Program-made: the position numbers and the translations under genes | Assembly (NCBI GenBank): GCA_016934955.1 | Contig: JAFGRY010000010.1 | Span: forward strand, 1 to 64,000 | DNA: 64,000 bases | Direction: 5' to 3' | Source: a bacterium | GTDB lineage: Bacteria > Zhuqueibacterota > QNDG01 > JAGLOF01 | In this document: positions 1 to 8,819 of the stretch, in pieces | How positions within the stretch are numbered: position 1 is the stretch's first letter | How the letters are laid out: each line of letters opens with the position of its first letter | Notes under the pieces: generated by a model | Seen by the model: only the letters and a program-made list of their open reading frames with translations | Databases searched by the model: none | What the model was told of the DNA's origin: nothing

Positions 1-1777
1 GCGGGCCGCCGAGAACAGCGTCGATCTCGGTGCCGGCTTCCTGGCTGTACTCGACATCCAGAACGGGACGTGAGGGAACGACTTCGATGCCGACCTTGGA
101 GTTCTCATAGATCTTGGGTAACTCATCAGGGTTGTAGGCGTAGGCGGTGACTGCGAAATAGTAGGCCTTGCCGTTGATCAGCGGGCCCTTGGTGAATGCG
201 TCTTCGGTGATTGTGTAGGTGTTGGCCAGGCCTTCATCAGCGCCTTTGATCACCGGAATCTCGATCAGGGCGCCCAGATCGGTGCTGTACTGGAAGTCCC
301 AGATCTCGGTGATGCCGTTGACTACGTCGAAGGTCTGGAGCTTTTTCCAGGGACCGGAAACCGACTGGCCCTGCCATACGTTGTAGCCTTCAAACTCATA
401 CCCGTCTTTTTCATAGCTGGCGGCGGTAACATCCCAGTCGAGGACGATCTTGCCGTCCAGCGGATGACCGGTAACGATCGGCTGCGGGGGAGCGGGCAGC
501 GCGGTGAAGTTCGCATCGTACAGCTTCTGAGCGAACTGATCGTAATACCGCATCACCGTAATGGAGCTCAGGTTGTCGGCGCCCATACCACAGACGAGGG
601 CGAGCACGATGTCCTGGGTGTCGCCGGGAGCGATATTGAAGGGACCCGTGGCGTTACCGAAACGCACGTCCATGGGAGACATCAGATCGGAATAGATCCA
701 GCCTTCGCCGGTGACCGGGTCGCCGGCCAGCCAGAATTTCGTCGCTGTACCCGTGCCGGGATCGATCATCGGCTGCCCGTTGCTGAGCAGACCCTGGCAG
801 AAGTAGTACTGCTCTTCCGCGGTATTCGGATCCTGCATTGCGGGGATGGGGCCGCCGTTGATGAAGTGGAACACGGCCGTCTGGTCCATGATCCGTTTGT
901 CGGTAAGCACGGTGCCGTCGTTGAGCACAGCGGTTTCACCGGGAGCGTCCACAATGGGGCCCTGGAAGAAGTCGCTGGCCATGGCCGGAACCTGCACGCC
1001 GTAGTTGTCATCGTAGCCGTCGCCGTTGTAGACGAAACCGAAGCCGTTGACCGAGTCGGCGCCGGAGGCGTCATCGTTGGAATCCCCGAGATCGGGATCG
1101 TAGAAAATGGCGCAGTAGGCGTTGTTGATCTGGTTGCCGCCCTTGTTGATCACGCGGAACCGGATGAAGGCGACGTTGTTCAGGGCGCCTTCGGCGCTGT
1201 AGCCCCAGGTGGTCTGCTGCACTTCCACGCCCAGGGGGTTGGTGTCGTTGAGATATTCATGGGTTCCCAGATCGTTCATGACCGCGTACAGCATCTGGTC
1301 GCCCAGCACTTCCGCGGGACATCCCTGGGCGATCGCTTCCGCGGTCGGGGGATTGTTCGCGTCGAACTTGAACACTTCATACGCATCGGAAGTGTAGTCG
1401 TCGGCAACGCCGCTGGGAAGTATCATACCGGGCTGGAACTCGGTGGAGTACTGACAGGAGGCCGAGCGGATGTCGCCGTTGACATCACCGACCAGCCAGA
1501 GACCGCCCGTATAGAGAACCGATCCCCAGCGCTGTCCATTGGGGTAGTACAGACCCTGATACCCGCCGGCGTCGGGGTCGTACGCCAGGTTGCCAAAGTT
1601 GCTGATTCCTAATTCAACGAGGTTGATATCCAAAAACTTGGCATCATTCCCCAGTGATTTAGATACTCTCTGCTTTCTCCCTGCTGTCACGTCCTCTTTC
1701 GCGAACACCGAACCAGTCAGCATCGTCAAAAGTAACACGCAGCTAATGAGGAGAAGCAATGATCTATTCAATTTCAT
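1..1777 (-). CDS. Secreted protein with C-terminal fibronectin-like domain, 3' end beyond window
   Basis: An open frame runs from an ATG at 1777 to the left window edge (592 codons, no stop seen), so the C-terminus is missing. The start is MKLNRSLLLLISCVLLLTM followed by a small-residue region ending GSVFA, a Sec signal peptide. Residues about 50-430 are rich in Gly, Asp, Asn and Tyr with no family I recognise. From about residue 440 the pattern 'GKIVLDWD...YEFEGYNVWQG' resembles a fibronectin type III domain, common in exported proteins of FCB bacteria that carry a C-terminal sorting domain; such a domain would lie outside the window. It starts 60 bases after the stop of the TonB receptor gene and is probably co-transcribed with it. 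Function unknown. Confidence 0.75.
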   Translation of the reverse strand, partial: MKLNRSLLLLISCVLLLTMLTGSVFAKEDVTAGRKQRVSKSLGNDAKFLDINLVELGISNFGNLAYDPDAGGYQGLYYPNGQRWGSVLYTGGLWLVGDVNGDIRSASCQYSTEFQPGMILPSGVADDYTSDAYEVFKFDANNPPTAEAIAQGCPAEVLGDQMLYAVMNDLGTHEYLNDTNPLGVEVQQTTWGYSAEGALNNVAFIRFRVINKGGNQINNAYCAIFYDPDLGDSNDDASGADSVNGFGFVYNGDGYDDNYGVQVPAMASDFFQGPIVDAPGETAVLNDGTVLTDKRIMDQTAVFHFINGGPIPAMQDPNTAEEQYYFCQGLLSNGQPMIDPGTGTATKFWLAGDPVTGEGWIYSDLMSPMDVRFGNATGPFNIAPGDTQDIVLALVCGMGADNLSSITVMRYYDQFAQKLYDANFTALPAPPQPIVTGHPLDGKIVLDWDVTAASYEKDGYEFEGYNVWQGQSVSGPWKKLQTFDVVNGITEIWDFQYSTDLGALIEIPVIKGADEGLANTYTITEDAFTKGPLINGKAYYFAVTAYAYNPDELPKIYENSKVGIEVVPSRPVLDVEYSQEAGTEIDAVLGGP

Positions 1778-1837
1778 AACTCACTCCTTGCTAATAACAT
1801 TCAATAACCAATCTTGCGCGATCAGGCGTGCGAAAGA

Positions 1838-4800
1838 TCAGAGTTCAAGACGCAGACCGAAACGGATCTCGCGGGGAGCCTGCCACCGTCCGGTTGCACC
1901 GCAGTTGTTCAGAAGAGCGTAGTACCATTTTTCGTAATCAGCAGCATATTCGCCCATGGTGTCGAGATAGGCCTTTCCTGCGGTGGTGTTGAGCCAGCCG
2001 TCGGTATCGGGCCGTCCCGTCTGACGGAAAACACCGTCGTAGGACTTCAGGTTGAGGACGTTGATTCCGCGCAGGAACGCAACCATCTTCAGTGAACCGA
2101 GCGTAAAGGTTTTCTCGAGTTTCATGTCGAGCTGGTAGACCCAGGGCAGTCTCGAAGAGTTCGGTGATTCGACCGGCGGAGGCGCGTTGAAGCCCTGAAG
2201 GCTGCTGAACGCATCGCCGAGAGGAATACGTGTGTAGGGGCTGCCGCTGTGGAAATTGAACAGCATGTTCAGGCCCAGGTTCTCGAGGGGATGTACGCCG
2301 AAGATCTCGGGACCGTCGCCTTCGATGGAACGGATATCGATAACCGCGGTTCCGGAATGACGCTGATCGAAGTCAAGCGGGAAGATGATCCGCGGGAAAT
2401 AGGGATCCGCTTCCTGCCATGCGATGGTGCCATGGGATCCGGCAGCCGAACCCGTACCTTCGGCAATCTGGTAGGTATAGTTCAGACGGGCCGAGATCCT
2501 GCTTGTCCGGCGCAGATCGAACGTTGCCGTGAAACCCTTGATCGTGGCGAAATCGCCGTTCTGATAGATCGTCTGGGTCTTGTAGTCGCTGATCACGGGA
2601 ATGAGATGACGCAGCGTGATCAGATCCTGCTGGTTACGGTAGAACGCGGAGAGTTTCAGGGCCGCGTTGGCACCGAACTTCATCTTGAACCCGAAGTTGT
2701 ACTCGGTGGTGCGCTCGGGTTTCAGGTTCACGTTGTTCAGCGGATCGTAGTAGAGGCCGCCGTAGAGCTGGAAGAGGTAGGTCTGGTAAGTCTCGTCGGT
2801 CAGCGTCTGGGTCAGGCTGGGACGCTGAATGTATTTGCCGTAGTGCGCCGTGAAGATGGCCTGGTCCGTGATCGGGAACGAGAAGCCGAGACGGGGCAGG
2901 ACATACTGGTACACTTTCGGATCCCGGAAGTGCTCGTCGGCAATGACACCGCCCGTCTGCTTGGTCAGCGAGTCCATATTGGCCAGAGAGTAGTGGCCGT
3001 AGTTCATGTATTCGTAGCGCAGACCGGCGTTGATGATCAGGTCTTTCATTTCGATCTTGTCATTGAGGTAGAACGAAGCGTTCTGGGGTGTTGCAGGTTT
3101 GTTGTGAATGTTGACATCAACCGCGTTCTCCAGACCCTGCTTGGTGCTCACGATCTGGTCGTCATCGACCTTCTCGCCGTAGACGTCATAGCCGCGGTAG
3201 GTCGTGAGGTTGTTCCAGAAATCGAACTCGGTCTGACGGGTCGGGTCGATGTCGAAGGCCCGTTTCTGCCAGTAGTAGCCGCCGATGTCCAGCGTGTACT
3301 GACGGAACACGGAGCGGGAGTACTCGCCGCCGAGGCTGAGTTCGTGAACCGTGCCGAACTGTTTCTGCAGGTCGAGTTTCACCGTCAGCTTGTCTTCGTT
3401 GTTCCGGCCGTAGCTATTCCAGGGGATCGATCTCCCTCCGGGCAGCTCGTCGTCGATGATGTAGTGCGGGTACGACCAGTCCGCGGTATAGGGCAGGTAG
3501 AAATTGCCGTAGCCGATGTCGCGGTCCAGCATGCCGTTGAAGTTGGCCGGATCACTCCAGGAGGCGAACATCTCGTCGTAGTAGCCGCTGTCGCCCATCA
3601 TGAAGTTGTCTGTATCGAAGGCCCAGTCCAGTCCCCTGGGGCCCCATTCGTTCTGGGTCCGTCCCCAGCTTCCCTGAAGAGTGTAGAACAGGGTGGGATC
3701 TACGGTATGGGTCAGTTTCAGGTAAGCCAGGTACGTCTTGGGCTGGGTCCGCTGGGTGTAGGCGTCATTGACCGTGGCGATACCGTTGGGAGTAGTCGAG
3801 CGCGGTCTGCCGTTGGTCTCGTTGTAGTTGAAGCCGGCCTGCACGCGAATCGGCTGGAAGTCGAACACGATGTTGGAGTTGATCGTGTTTCTTGAGTTCC
3901 ATCCGCCCGGCTGACGTCCCGGGGGAAATTCATAGGCAATCCAGGTGGTGTCGAGCAGCCGTGTCGGGAGACCGTCGGCAATCCGCTGGTTGTACAGCTG
4001 CGAATTGACCCGGTAGTTCGACACGGAGGTCGCCATGATGGAATCCTGGGAGAACCCTTCGAACCAGGAGGCCGGGCTGTCCGTCCAGTTCCGCTCCGCC
4101 GCTACGAAGAAACGGATCTTGTCGTTATTGGGAATGATCGGTCCGGAGGCGGTGATGGCGTAGTTGTTGTAGCCCCAGGAGTAGAGTTTGTCGATTCCCA
4201 GTATTTCGTAGGAGCCGGCATCGTCTTTGATCGCCCAGAAATCGTCACTGATCGCTTCAGCGGTGAAGTGGTATTTTCTGCCGCCGGTTTTCGTCTGGGT
4301 CATGGCGACGCCTGACATTCTACCGCCGTACTGAGCGCCGTAGCCGCCGGTCTGCATCTGCACCTCTTCGATGGCGCTGTGGATGACCGTGGTCATGCTG
4401 CCGCCGCCGAAGGTATTGGATGTGTTGATACCGTCAACCATCCACATGGTCTGATCGGAACGGCCGCCCATCACGTACAGGGTGCCGTTGTCATCGACCA
4501 CACCAGCCATGGTGGCAACAGCCGCCGCCACGCCGCGGACGGGCATATGCTCGAGATCTTCGCCGCGCATAACCTGCACTTCGTTGGTCTTTCCCTTCTC
4601 GATCAACGGTCTTTCCGCGGTAATGACCACCTCCTGCCCTTCCAGTACTTCCGGTATCATTTCGATATCGGTAAAGTTGGTCAGACCGGTCGTGACGATC
4701 ACGTCGTTGATGGTCATTTTCTGATAGCCCATGTAGCTGACGATCAGCGTGTATTTTCCGGCGGGCACGTTGAGAATGATATACTCGCCGTTGACGTTTG

Positions 4801-4978
4801 TGGCTGATCCCTTGGCGGTGTTCTGAATGCTTACGTTGGCACCGTAAAGCGGATCACCTGTTTCCTTATCCACAACCGTTCCTCTTATCTTTCCATTCTG
4901 GGCCAGGAGCATTCCTGGTATTACCAGAGCCACAACCAGAAGACAGAGTAACAATCTGGATAGCTTTCCAAATCTCAT
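1838..4978 (-). CDS. TonB-dependent outer-membrane receptor with carboxypeptidase-regulatory domain
   Basis: Protein of 1046 residues. The start at 4978 is chosen because GGAGG lies 7 bases upstream and the protein then opens with a signal peptide (MRFGKLSRLL... ending near LLAQ). Residues about 25-110 form a carboxypeptidase-regulatory-like beta-sandwich ('GKIRGTVVDKETGDPLYGANV', 'YTLIVSYMGYQ'). A plug domain follows ('VVITAERPLIEKGK', 'YVMGGRSDQTMWMVDGI', 'GGYGAQYGGRMSG'), then a long beta-barrel with many aromatic strand ends. This is the SusC/CirA-like architecture of FCB bacteria: energised uptake of a large or scarce ligand across the outer membrane. The ligand cannot be read from sequence. 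It is followed by the secreted protein at 1-1777. Confidence 0.9.
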   Translation of the reverse strand: MRFGKLSRLLLCLLVVALVIPGMLLAQNGKIRGTVVDKETGDPLYGANVSIQNTAKGSATNVNGEYIILNVPAGKYTLIVSYMGYQKMTINDVIVTTGLTNFTDIEMIPEVLEGQEVVITAERPLIEKGKTNEVQVMRGEDLEHMPVRGVAAAVATMAGVVDDNGTLYVMGGRSDQTMWMVDGINTSNTFGGGSMTTVIHSAIEEVQMQTGGYGAQYGGRMSGVAMTQTKTGGRKYHFTAEAISDDFWAIKDDAGSYEILGIDKLYSWGYNNYAITASGPIIPNNDKIRFFVAAERNWTDSPASWFEGFSQDSIMATSVSNYRVNSQLYNQRIADGLPTRLLDTTWIAYEFPPGRQPGGWNSRNTINSNIVFDFQPIRVQAGFNYNETNGRPRSTTPNGIATVNDAYTQRTQPKTYLAYLKLTHTVDPTLFYTLQGSWGRTQNEWGPRGLDWAFDTDNFMMGDSGYYDEMFASWSDPANFNGMLDRDIGYGNFYLPYTADWSYPHYIIDDELPGGRSIPWNSYGRNNEDKLTVKLDLQKQFGTVHELSLGGEYSRSVFRQYTLDIGGYYWQKRAFDIDPTRQTEFDFWNNLTTYRGYDVYGEKVDDDQIVSTKQGLENAVDVNIHNKPATPQNASFYLNDKIEMKDLIINAGLRYEYMNYGHYSLANMDSLTKQTGGVIADEHFRDPKVYQYVLPRLGFSFPITDQAIFTAHYGKYIQRPSLTQTLTDETYQTYLFQLYGGLYYDPLNNVNLKPERTTEYNFGFKMKFGANAALKLSAFYRNQQDLITLRHLIPVISDYKTQTIYQNGDFATIKGFTATFDLRRTSRISARLNYTYQIAEGTGSAAGSHGTIAWQEADPYFPRIIFPLDFDQRHSGTAVIDIRSIEGDGPEIFGVHPLENLGLNMLFNFHSGSPYTRIPLGDAFSSLQGFNAPPPVESPNSSRLPWVYQLDMKLEKTFTLGSLKMVAFLRGINVLNLKSYDGVFRQTGRPDTDGWLNTTAGKAYLDTMGEYAADYEKWYYALLNNCGATGRWQAPREIRFGLRLEL

Positions 4979-5115
4979 AGAGATGCCTCCTTCGCTAAAT
5001 TGGCACATCAAACCTTGTCACTACAAACATGACAGATAATTCCTCCCGCTTCCCTTCCTCCCGACTGCATCTTCGTTTCCAGAACCACCTCCCTTCATTC
5101 AGATTTTTTACGGTA

Positions 5116-5143
5116 TGTATATTGATCGTATGTATGTCTGCAA
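5116..5143 (-). promoter_or_regulatory. Possible sigma-70 promoter of the TonB receptor gene
   Basis: On the minus strand TTGCAG (5138-5143) and TATACA (5116-5121) are separated by 16 bases. The match is moderate. It begins immediately downstream of the hairpin/T-tract at 5148-5205, which would give the receptor gene its own start of transcription with a leader of about 130 bases. Confidence 0.35.
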
Positions 5144-5147
5144 ACGT

Positions 5148-5205
5148 AAAAAGCCATCATGCACGAATAGACGGAACCTGCGTTCCATGCGATCGTTTGA
5201 TGGCT
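5148..5205 (-). terminator. Hairpin with T-tract ending the candidate small RNA
   Basis: AGCCATCA (minus strand, 5198-5205) pairs with TGATGGCT (5152-5159). Inside are a second helix ACGA/TCGT (5163-5166 with 5193-5196) and a third GGAAC/GTTCC (5173-5177 with 5182-5186). The outer stem runs into a T stretch at 5148-5152. This is a typical intrinsic-terminator layout with an unusually long arm. Confidence 0.55.
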
Positions 5206-5390
5206 GCAAGAAGTAAGACCCCTCCGTTTCCTGTTTTCCGCAACTGATGAACACTCTCGAACTGACAAAACAGCGTCGGATAATCCGGCACGGCTGTCCG
5301 ATCAATACCGCTAAATCAAAGACAGGCTACCTCCCAGCTGTTTCTCTGGGGTTTTGTATTTTGTAATATGGTTGAAATTGATATTTCTTA
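5148..5390 (-). ncRNA. Candidate small RNA (about 240 nt) between clpX and the TonB receptor
   Basis: The unit is bounded by a near-perfect promoter (5397-5425) and a terminator-like hairpin with T-tract (5148-5205). It contains further possible hairpins, for example CCCAG/CTGGG near 5330-5345 and CTGTC/GACAG around 5293-5326. No ORF inside has a ribosome binding site; the 65-codon frame at 5108-5305 starts without one and runs through the hairpin. I see no tmRNA, RNase P, SRP or cobalamin-riboswitch motifs. The alternative is that this is the long attenuated 5' leader of the receptor mRNA. Confidence 0.4.
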
Positions 5391-5396
5391 AGCCAT

Positions 5397-5425
5397 AGTA
5401 TAGGGAAATTTATCGAAATTGTCAA
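5397..5425 (-). promoter_or_regulatory. Near-consensus sigma-70 promoter upstream of candidate small RNA
   Basis: TTGACA (5420-5425) and TATACT (5397-5402) on the minus strand, exactly 17 bases apart, in an AT-rich stretch. Transcription would begin near 5390, more than 400 bases before the receptor start codon at 4978. Confidence 0.75.
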
Positions 5426-5430
5426 GTGAT

Positions 5431-5470
5431 TTTAAAAGAAACTGAGGCTGATCCGGCTTTTACCGGCCTC
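5431..5470 (-). terminator. Terminator after clpX
   Basis: On the minus strand GAGGC and GCCTC (5444-5448 with 5466-5470) enclose a CCGG-based inner helix and are followed by a T-rich run (AGTTTCTTTT). It lies 12 bases after the clpX stop and closes the tig-clpP-clpX operon. Confidence 0.55.
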
Positions 5471-5481
5471 CGGCGCCGGAA

Positions 5482-6720
5482 TCAGGCGCTGGCCCGCCGG
5501 TCATTCCGGTACTCGAGCAGCGGTTTCTTGCCGTCGGTAACCGTTTTGTCCGTGACGACACAGGAGGTGACATTTTCCAGTGAAGGGAGCTCGTACATGA
5601 TGTCGAGCATGATCTCTTCCATGAGCGACCGCAGCGCCCTGGCCCCTGTTTTCTTGGCGGCGGCTCTTTTAACCAGTGCTTTCAGTGCCTCTTCCCGGAA
5701 TTCGAGTTCCACACCGTCCATGTCGAACAGTTTCTGATACTGTTTGATGAGCGCGTTTCTCGGTTCTTTCAAAATACGCAGAAGCGCGTGCTCGTCGAGG
5801 GCTTCCAGCGTCGTGGTGACCGGCAGCCGTCCGACCAGTTCCGGAATGAGTCCGAATCGCAGCAGGTCGTCCGGCTCCACATGCCTGAGCGCATCATTGA
5901 GGTCGATCTGCCGGTTCTCCGATGTTTCGGCGCCGAATCCCATCACTTTTTTCCCCGTACGGGCGGAGATGATGCGCTCGATGCCCTCGAAGGCGCCGCC
6001 GCAGATAAAGAGAATATTCTTTGTGTTCACCTGGATCAGGCTCTGCTCCGGATGCTTCCGTCCGCCCTTCGGCGGCACCGAGACAACGGCTCCTTCCAGG
6101 AGCTTGAGCAGCCCCTGCTGCACCCCTTCCCCCGACACATCTCTGGTAATGGAGGAGCTCTCCGTCTTGCGGGCGATTTTGTCTATTTCATCGATGTAGA
6201 TGATCCCCTGCTCGGCATGCTCCAGCTTGTAATCGGATGCCTGCAGCAATCTCACAAGCACGTTTTCCACATCTTCACCGACATATCCGGCTTCGGTCAG
6301 CGTGGTGGCATCGGCGATGGCGAACGGCACCTGGAGAAATGTAGCCAGTGTCTGCGCCAGAAGGGTCTTTCCCACACCGGTCGGCCCCAGCATGAGAATA
6401 TTGCTTTTCGAGAGCTCGACATCGTTCTTGCCCTGGTGGTGGTTGATCCGCTTGTAATGGTTGTACACGGCGACGGCGATGGTTTTCTTCGCCGCTTCCT
6501 GGCCGATCACATAGAGATCGAGCTGCCGTTTGATCTCCTGGGGCGACGGGATAGGATGCACCAGCTGAAGCGACCGGTGGGCCATATCGGAACGAATGAT
6601 CTCTTCGGCGTAGCGCACGCATTCGTTGCAGATATTGACGCTGGGACCGGTCACCATGGCGTCCACCTCATCGGAGGACCGGCCGCAGAAACTGCAGAGA
6701 TACTGATGGTCGTCGCTCAC
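5482..6720 (-). CDS. clpX: ATP-dependent Clp protease ATP-binding subunit ClpX
   Basis: Protein of 412 residues, normal for the AAA+ unfoldase that recognises substrates and threads them into ClpP. The N-terminal zinc-binding domain has C-x2-C...C-x2-C ('[12 protein letters not shown]...[13 protein letters not shown]'). Walker A is GPTGVGKT, Walker B is [11 protein letters not shown], and the pore loop is near GYVGEDVE. The LGF/IGF loop that docks ClpP is not obvious to me; 'VMGFGAE' lies in the right region. The start codon is GTG at 6720, forming a GTGA overlap with the clpP stop, so the two are translationally coupled. It is the last gene of tig-clpP-clpX. Confidence 0.97.
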   Translation of the reverse strand: MSDDHQYLCSFCGRSSDEVDAMVTGPSVNICNECVRYAEEIIRSDMAHRSLQLVHPIPSPQEIKRQLDLYVIGQEAAKKTIAVAVYNHYKRINHHQGKNDVELSKSNILMLGPTGVGKTLLAQTLATFLQVPFAIADATTLTEAGYVGEDVENVLVRLLQASDYKLEHAEQGIIYIDEIDKIARKTESSSITRDVSGEGVQQGLLKLLEGAVVSVPPKGGRKHPEQSLIQVNTKNILFICGGAFEGIERIISARTGKKVMGFGAETSENRQIDLNDALRHVEPDDLLRFGLIPELVGRLPVTTTLEALDEHALLRILKEPRNALIKQYQKLFDMDGVELEFREEALKALVKRAAAKKTGARALRSLMEEIMLDIMYELPSLENVTSCVVTDKTVTDGKKPLLEYRNDRRASA

Positions 6721-7349
6721 GCGCTTCCCTTCTTCTTGATTTTCGGCTTTACGGTGGCGGAATGGTCCGTATTACGTATCATCACTTCATCGATGATGCC
6801 GTAGGCTTTCGCTTCTTCGGCCGACATGAAAAAATTCCGGTCCGTGTCTTTTTCGACCTTTTTCAGATTCTGGCCGGTATGGTCCGCCAGAATCGTATTG
6901 AGCCGCTCACGCAGGGTGAGGATTTCCCTGGTCGCGATCTCAATATCCGCGGCCTGCCCCTGGGCGCCGCCCAGCGGCTGGTGAATCATGACCCGGGCGT
7001 GCGGCAGGGCCGACCGTTTTCCCTTCGTCCCGGCAGCCAGCAGCAGGGCGGCCATGCTCGACGCCTGGCCCATACAGATAGTGGCGACATCGGGTCGCAC
7101 GTACTGCATCGTGTCATAGATGGCCAGTCCCGAAGAGACCAGGCCTCCCGGAGAATTAATATAGACGAAGATATCTTTCTCCGGCTCTTCGGCCTCGAGA
7201 AAAAGCAGCTGGGCGATCACCAGACTGGCGACCGTATCATCGATGGCGGTGCCGATAAAGATGATCCGCTCTTTCAGCAGCCGGGAAAATATGTCATAGG
7301 CCCGTTCGCCCCTGCCGGTCTGTTCTACAACAATCGGTATCAAACTCAT
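6717..7349 (-). CDS. clpP: ATP-dependent Clp protease proteolytic subunit ClpP
   Basis: Protein of 210 residues, the serine peptidase that forms the tetradecameric chamber. Catalytic Ser98 (GQASSMAAL) and His123 ([12 protein letters not shown]) are at the canonical positions. The third triad residue, Asp172 in Staphylococcus aureus and Bacillus (DTDRDNF), is Asn here (DTDRNFFMS); the DNA reads AAT. The start is well supported: GGGAGG lies 6 bases upstream and the ATG overlaps the tig stop (ATGA). The downstream clpX overlaps by 4 bases, giving a coupled chaperone-protease operon. Confidence 0.97.
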   Translation of the reverse strand: MSLIPIVVEQTGRGERAYDIFSRLLKERIIFIGTAIDDTVASLVIAQLLFLEAEEPEKDIFVYINSPGGLVSSGLAIYDTMQYVRPDVATICMGQASSMAALLLAAGTKGKRSALPHARVMIHQPLGGAQGQAADIEIATREILTLRERLNTILADHTGQNLKKVEKDTDRNFFMSAEEAKAYGIIDEVMIRNTDHSATVKPKIKKKGSA

Positions 7350-8653
7350 CGTCTGCCTCCCGGAGTCTGGGTGTCTCTGCGCTTTTTCGGCGTCACCTCT
7401 TTGATTTTAACCCGTTCCCGAAGAAACGCCATCAGTTTGTCGTCACGCATACTGTCCCGCAGACGCCTGGCGTTCTCGGGATTCTTAAACCATGCCTTCA
7501 GCTTTTTGTCTTCCGCGCCGTCCCGGACGATGAGTTTGCTTATCTCTGCCTCCAGCTCTTCATCGCTCACGCTGATCCCTTCCTGCTCGGCGATCTTGTC
7601 GCCGATCAGATGCCATTTGAGATTCCACCGTACCTGCGGCGCCTGATAGCCATCGAATTGACTTCTCTCCAGCGGCTTCCTTGACTGCTGCCCGGACTGC
7701 TGCAGGTGCTCTTCGTACATGGAATCGAGGACGTTTTTCACCATCGATTCCGGAAGGGTAACATCATTCCGTTTGATGATCTCGTCCGATATTCTGAATC
7801 GAAGCGCCCGCTCCGACTCTTCTTCGCGCTGGGAGGTGATGCGCTGCCTGATGTTCTCTTTAAGGTCGGCCAGTGACGCGTACCCGCCCAGGGAAGCGGC
7901 GAAGGCATCATCGAGGGCGGGGAGAATTTTCTCCTCTACTTTGGACACCGAGATTGAATAGTGGTCAATCTGTGCCGCGCCGCCCTCTTCGTCAGGGGGC
8001 TGCGTGATACTGAACCGCCGTTCGTCACCGCTTCTCAGGCCGTCGAACTGGCCCGCGAGCATATCACCCACGGGCGGTTTCCCGATCTCAAAGCTCCTGG
8101 CTTCCCATTTCTGGCCGATAACAGGGACGCCGGAACCGTCAAGCGCCTGCACGTCACCGGTGACGATATCACCGGTTTTGGCTCCGTCATCGGTTTCCCG
8201 CGCTTCCGCTTTCTCCTCCCTGATCAGATCGAGGGTATGGTCGACCTCCTCCCTGGACACGGTGATCTTGTCCTTCTCGACCGTAAATCCGGTGTAGTCG
8301 CTCACAGCGACATCGGGCTCCACCTCCACTTCGGCGGTGATGCGGAACGGCCTGTTCTCTTCGAACTGCACGTCTTTTACCGATCCGGGAGCGACGATCG
8401 GCAGTTCCTTCTCTTTCACCGCCTCGCTGAAATAGTGCTGCACCAGGTCCTCGACCACTTCCGCTCTGATGGCGTCGCCGAACTGCTTTTTCAATAATGA
8501 TATGGGGATTTTCCCTTTTCGGAATCCCGCGATGCTGACTTTCTTCTGGTAGCGTGCATAGGCCTTGTCGATATGAGGCTGTATATCGTGAAACGGAACT
8601 TCTATATCTATTTGACGTGTGCAGTCGCCGGTAGCGGTGACGGTAATTTCCAC
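7346..8653 (-). CDS. tig: Trigger factor, ribosome-associated chaperone and prolyl isomerase
   Basis: Protein of 435 residues, the usual length. The N-terminal ribosome-binding domain contains the signature loop as '[12 protein letters not shown]' (residues about 44-55; canonical GFRxGKxP). A FKBP-type domain follows at about 150-235 ('[15 protein letters not shown]', '[13 protein letters not shown]'), then the alpha-helical C-terminal domain. GGGAG precedes the ATG. It sits 34 bases after tRNA-Leu and overlaps clpP by 4 bases; tig-clpP-clpX is a widespread gene order. Confidence 0.95.
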   Translation of the reverse strand: MEITVTATGDCTRQIDIEVPFHDIQPHIDKAYARYQKKVSIAGFRKGKIPISLLKKQFGDAIRAEVVEDLVQHYFSEAVKEKELPIVAPGSVKDVQFEENRPFRITAEVEVEPDVAVSDYTGFTVEKDKITVSREEVDHTLDLIREEKAEARETDDGAKTGDIVTGDVQALDGSGVPVIGQKWEARSFEIGKPPVGDMLAGQFDGLRSGDERRFSITQPPDEEGGAAQIDHYSISVSKVEEKILPALDDAFAASLGGYASLADLKENIRQRITSQREEESERALRFRISDEIIKRNDVTLPESMVKNVLDSMYEEHLQQSGQQSRKPLERSQFDGYQAPQVRWNLKWHLIGDKIAEQEGISVSDEELEAEISKLIVRDGAEDKKLKAWFKNPENARRLRDSMRDDKLMAFLRERVKIKEVTPKKRRDTQTPGGRR

Positions 8654-8687
8654 ATGATCTCCCTGTGTCTAAATGGTTCCGGTTTCG

Positions 8688-8770
8688 TGCGAGAGGAGGG
8701 ACTCGAACCCACACGTCCTGAGGACACTAGATCCTAAATCTAGCGCGTCTGCCAATTTCGCCACTCTCGC
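8688..8770 (-). tRNA. tRNA-Leu (anticodon UAG)
   Basis: An 83-nt type II tRNA on the minus strand. The acceptor stem is GCGAGAG (8764-8770) with CTCTCGC (8689-8695), discriminator A. The anticodon stem is CTAGA/TCTAG with loop TTTAGGA, giving anticodon TAG, which reads CUN leucine codons. A long variable arm and a T-arm with GGTTCGAGTCC are present. The 3' CCA is not encoded. It has its own promoter upstream and is the first element before tig. Confidence 0.96.
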
Positions 8771-8783
8771 AAAATCAGGTCAG

Positions 8784-8812
8784 AAGATACAACAATATGG
8801 CAAAAAAATCAA
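8784..8812 (-). promoter_or_regulatory. Promoter of tRNA-Leu and the tig-clpP-clpX operon
   Basis: TTGATT (8807-8812) and TATCTT (8784-8789) on the minus strand with 17 bases between. The predicted start near 8777 is about 7 bases before the tRNA 5' end. The T-run at 8802-8808 also follows a 4-bp GGGT/ACCC hairpin at the corC-like stop, which may act as a weak terminator for that gene. Confidence 0.6.
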
Positions 8813-8819
8813 AGGGTTT

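Noticed and set aside
2249-3895. Long plus-strand open frame opposite the TonB receptor (also 464-1612, 5788-6804, 32464-34107, 35461-37374).
   Set aside because: Antisense shadows of well-supported minus-strand genes; their translations are His/Val/Arg-rich without recognisable domains or ribosome binding sites.
5108-5305. A 65-codon minus-strand ORF in the clpX-receptor gap.
   Set aside because: No Shine-Dalgarno site, no domain, and it runs through the terminator hairpin.
5148-5390. Cobalamin riboswitch, tmRNA, RNase P RNA or 6S RNA.
   Set aside because: No conserved motifs of these RNAs were found and the two ends do not pair as in 6S RNA.
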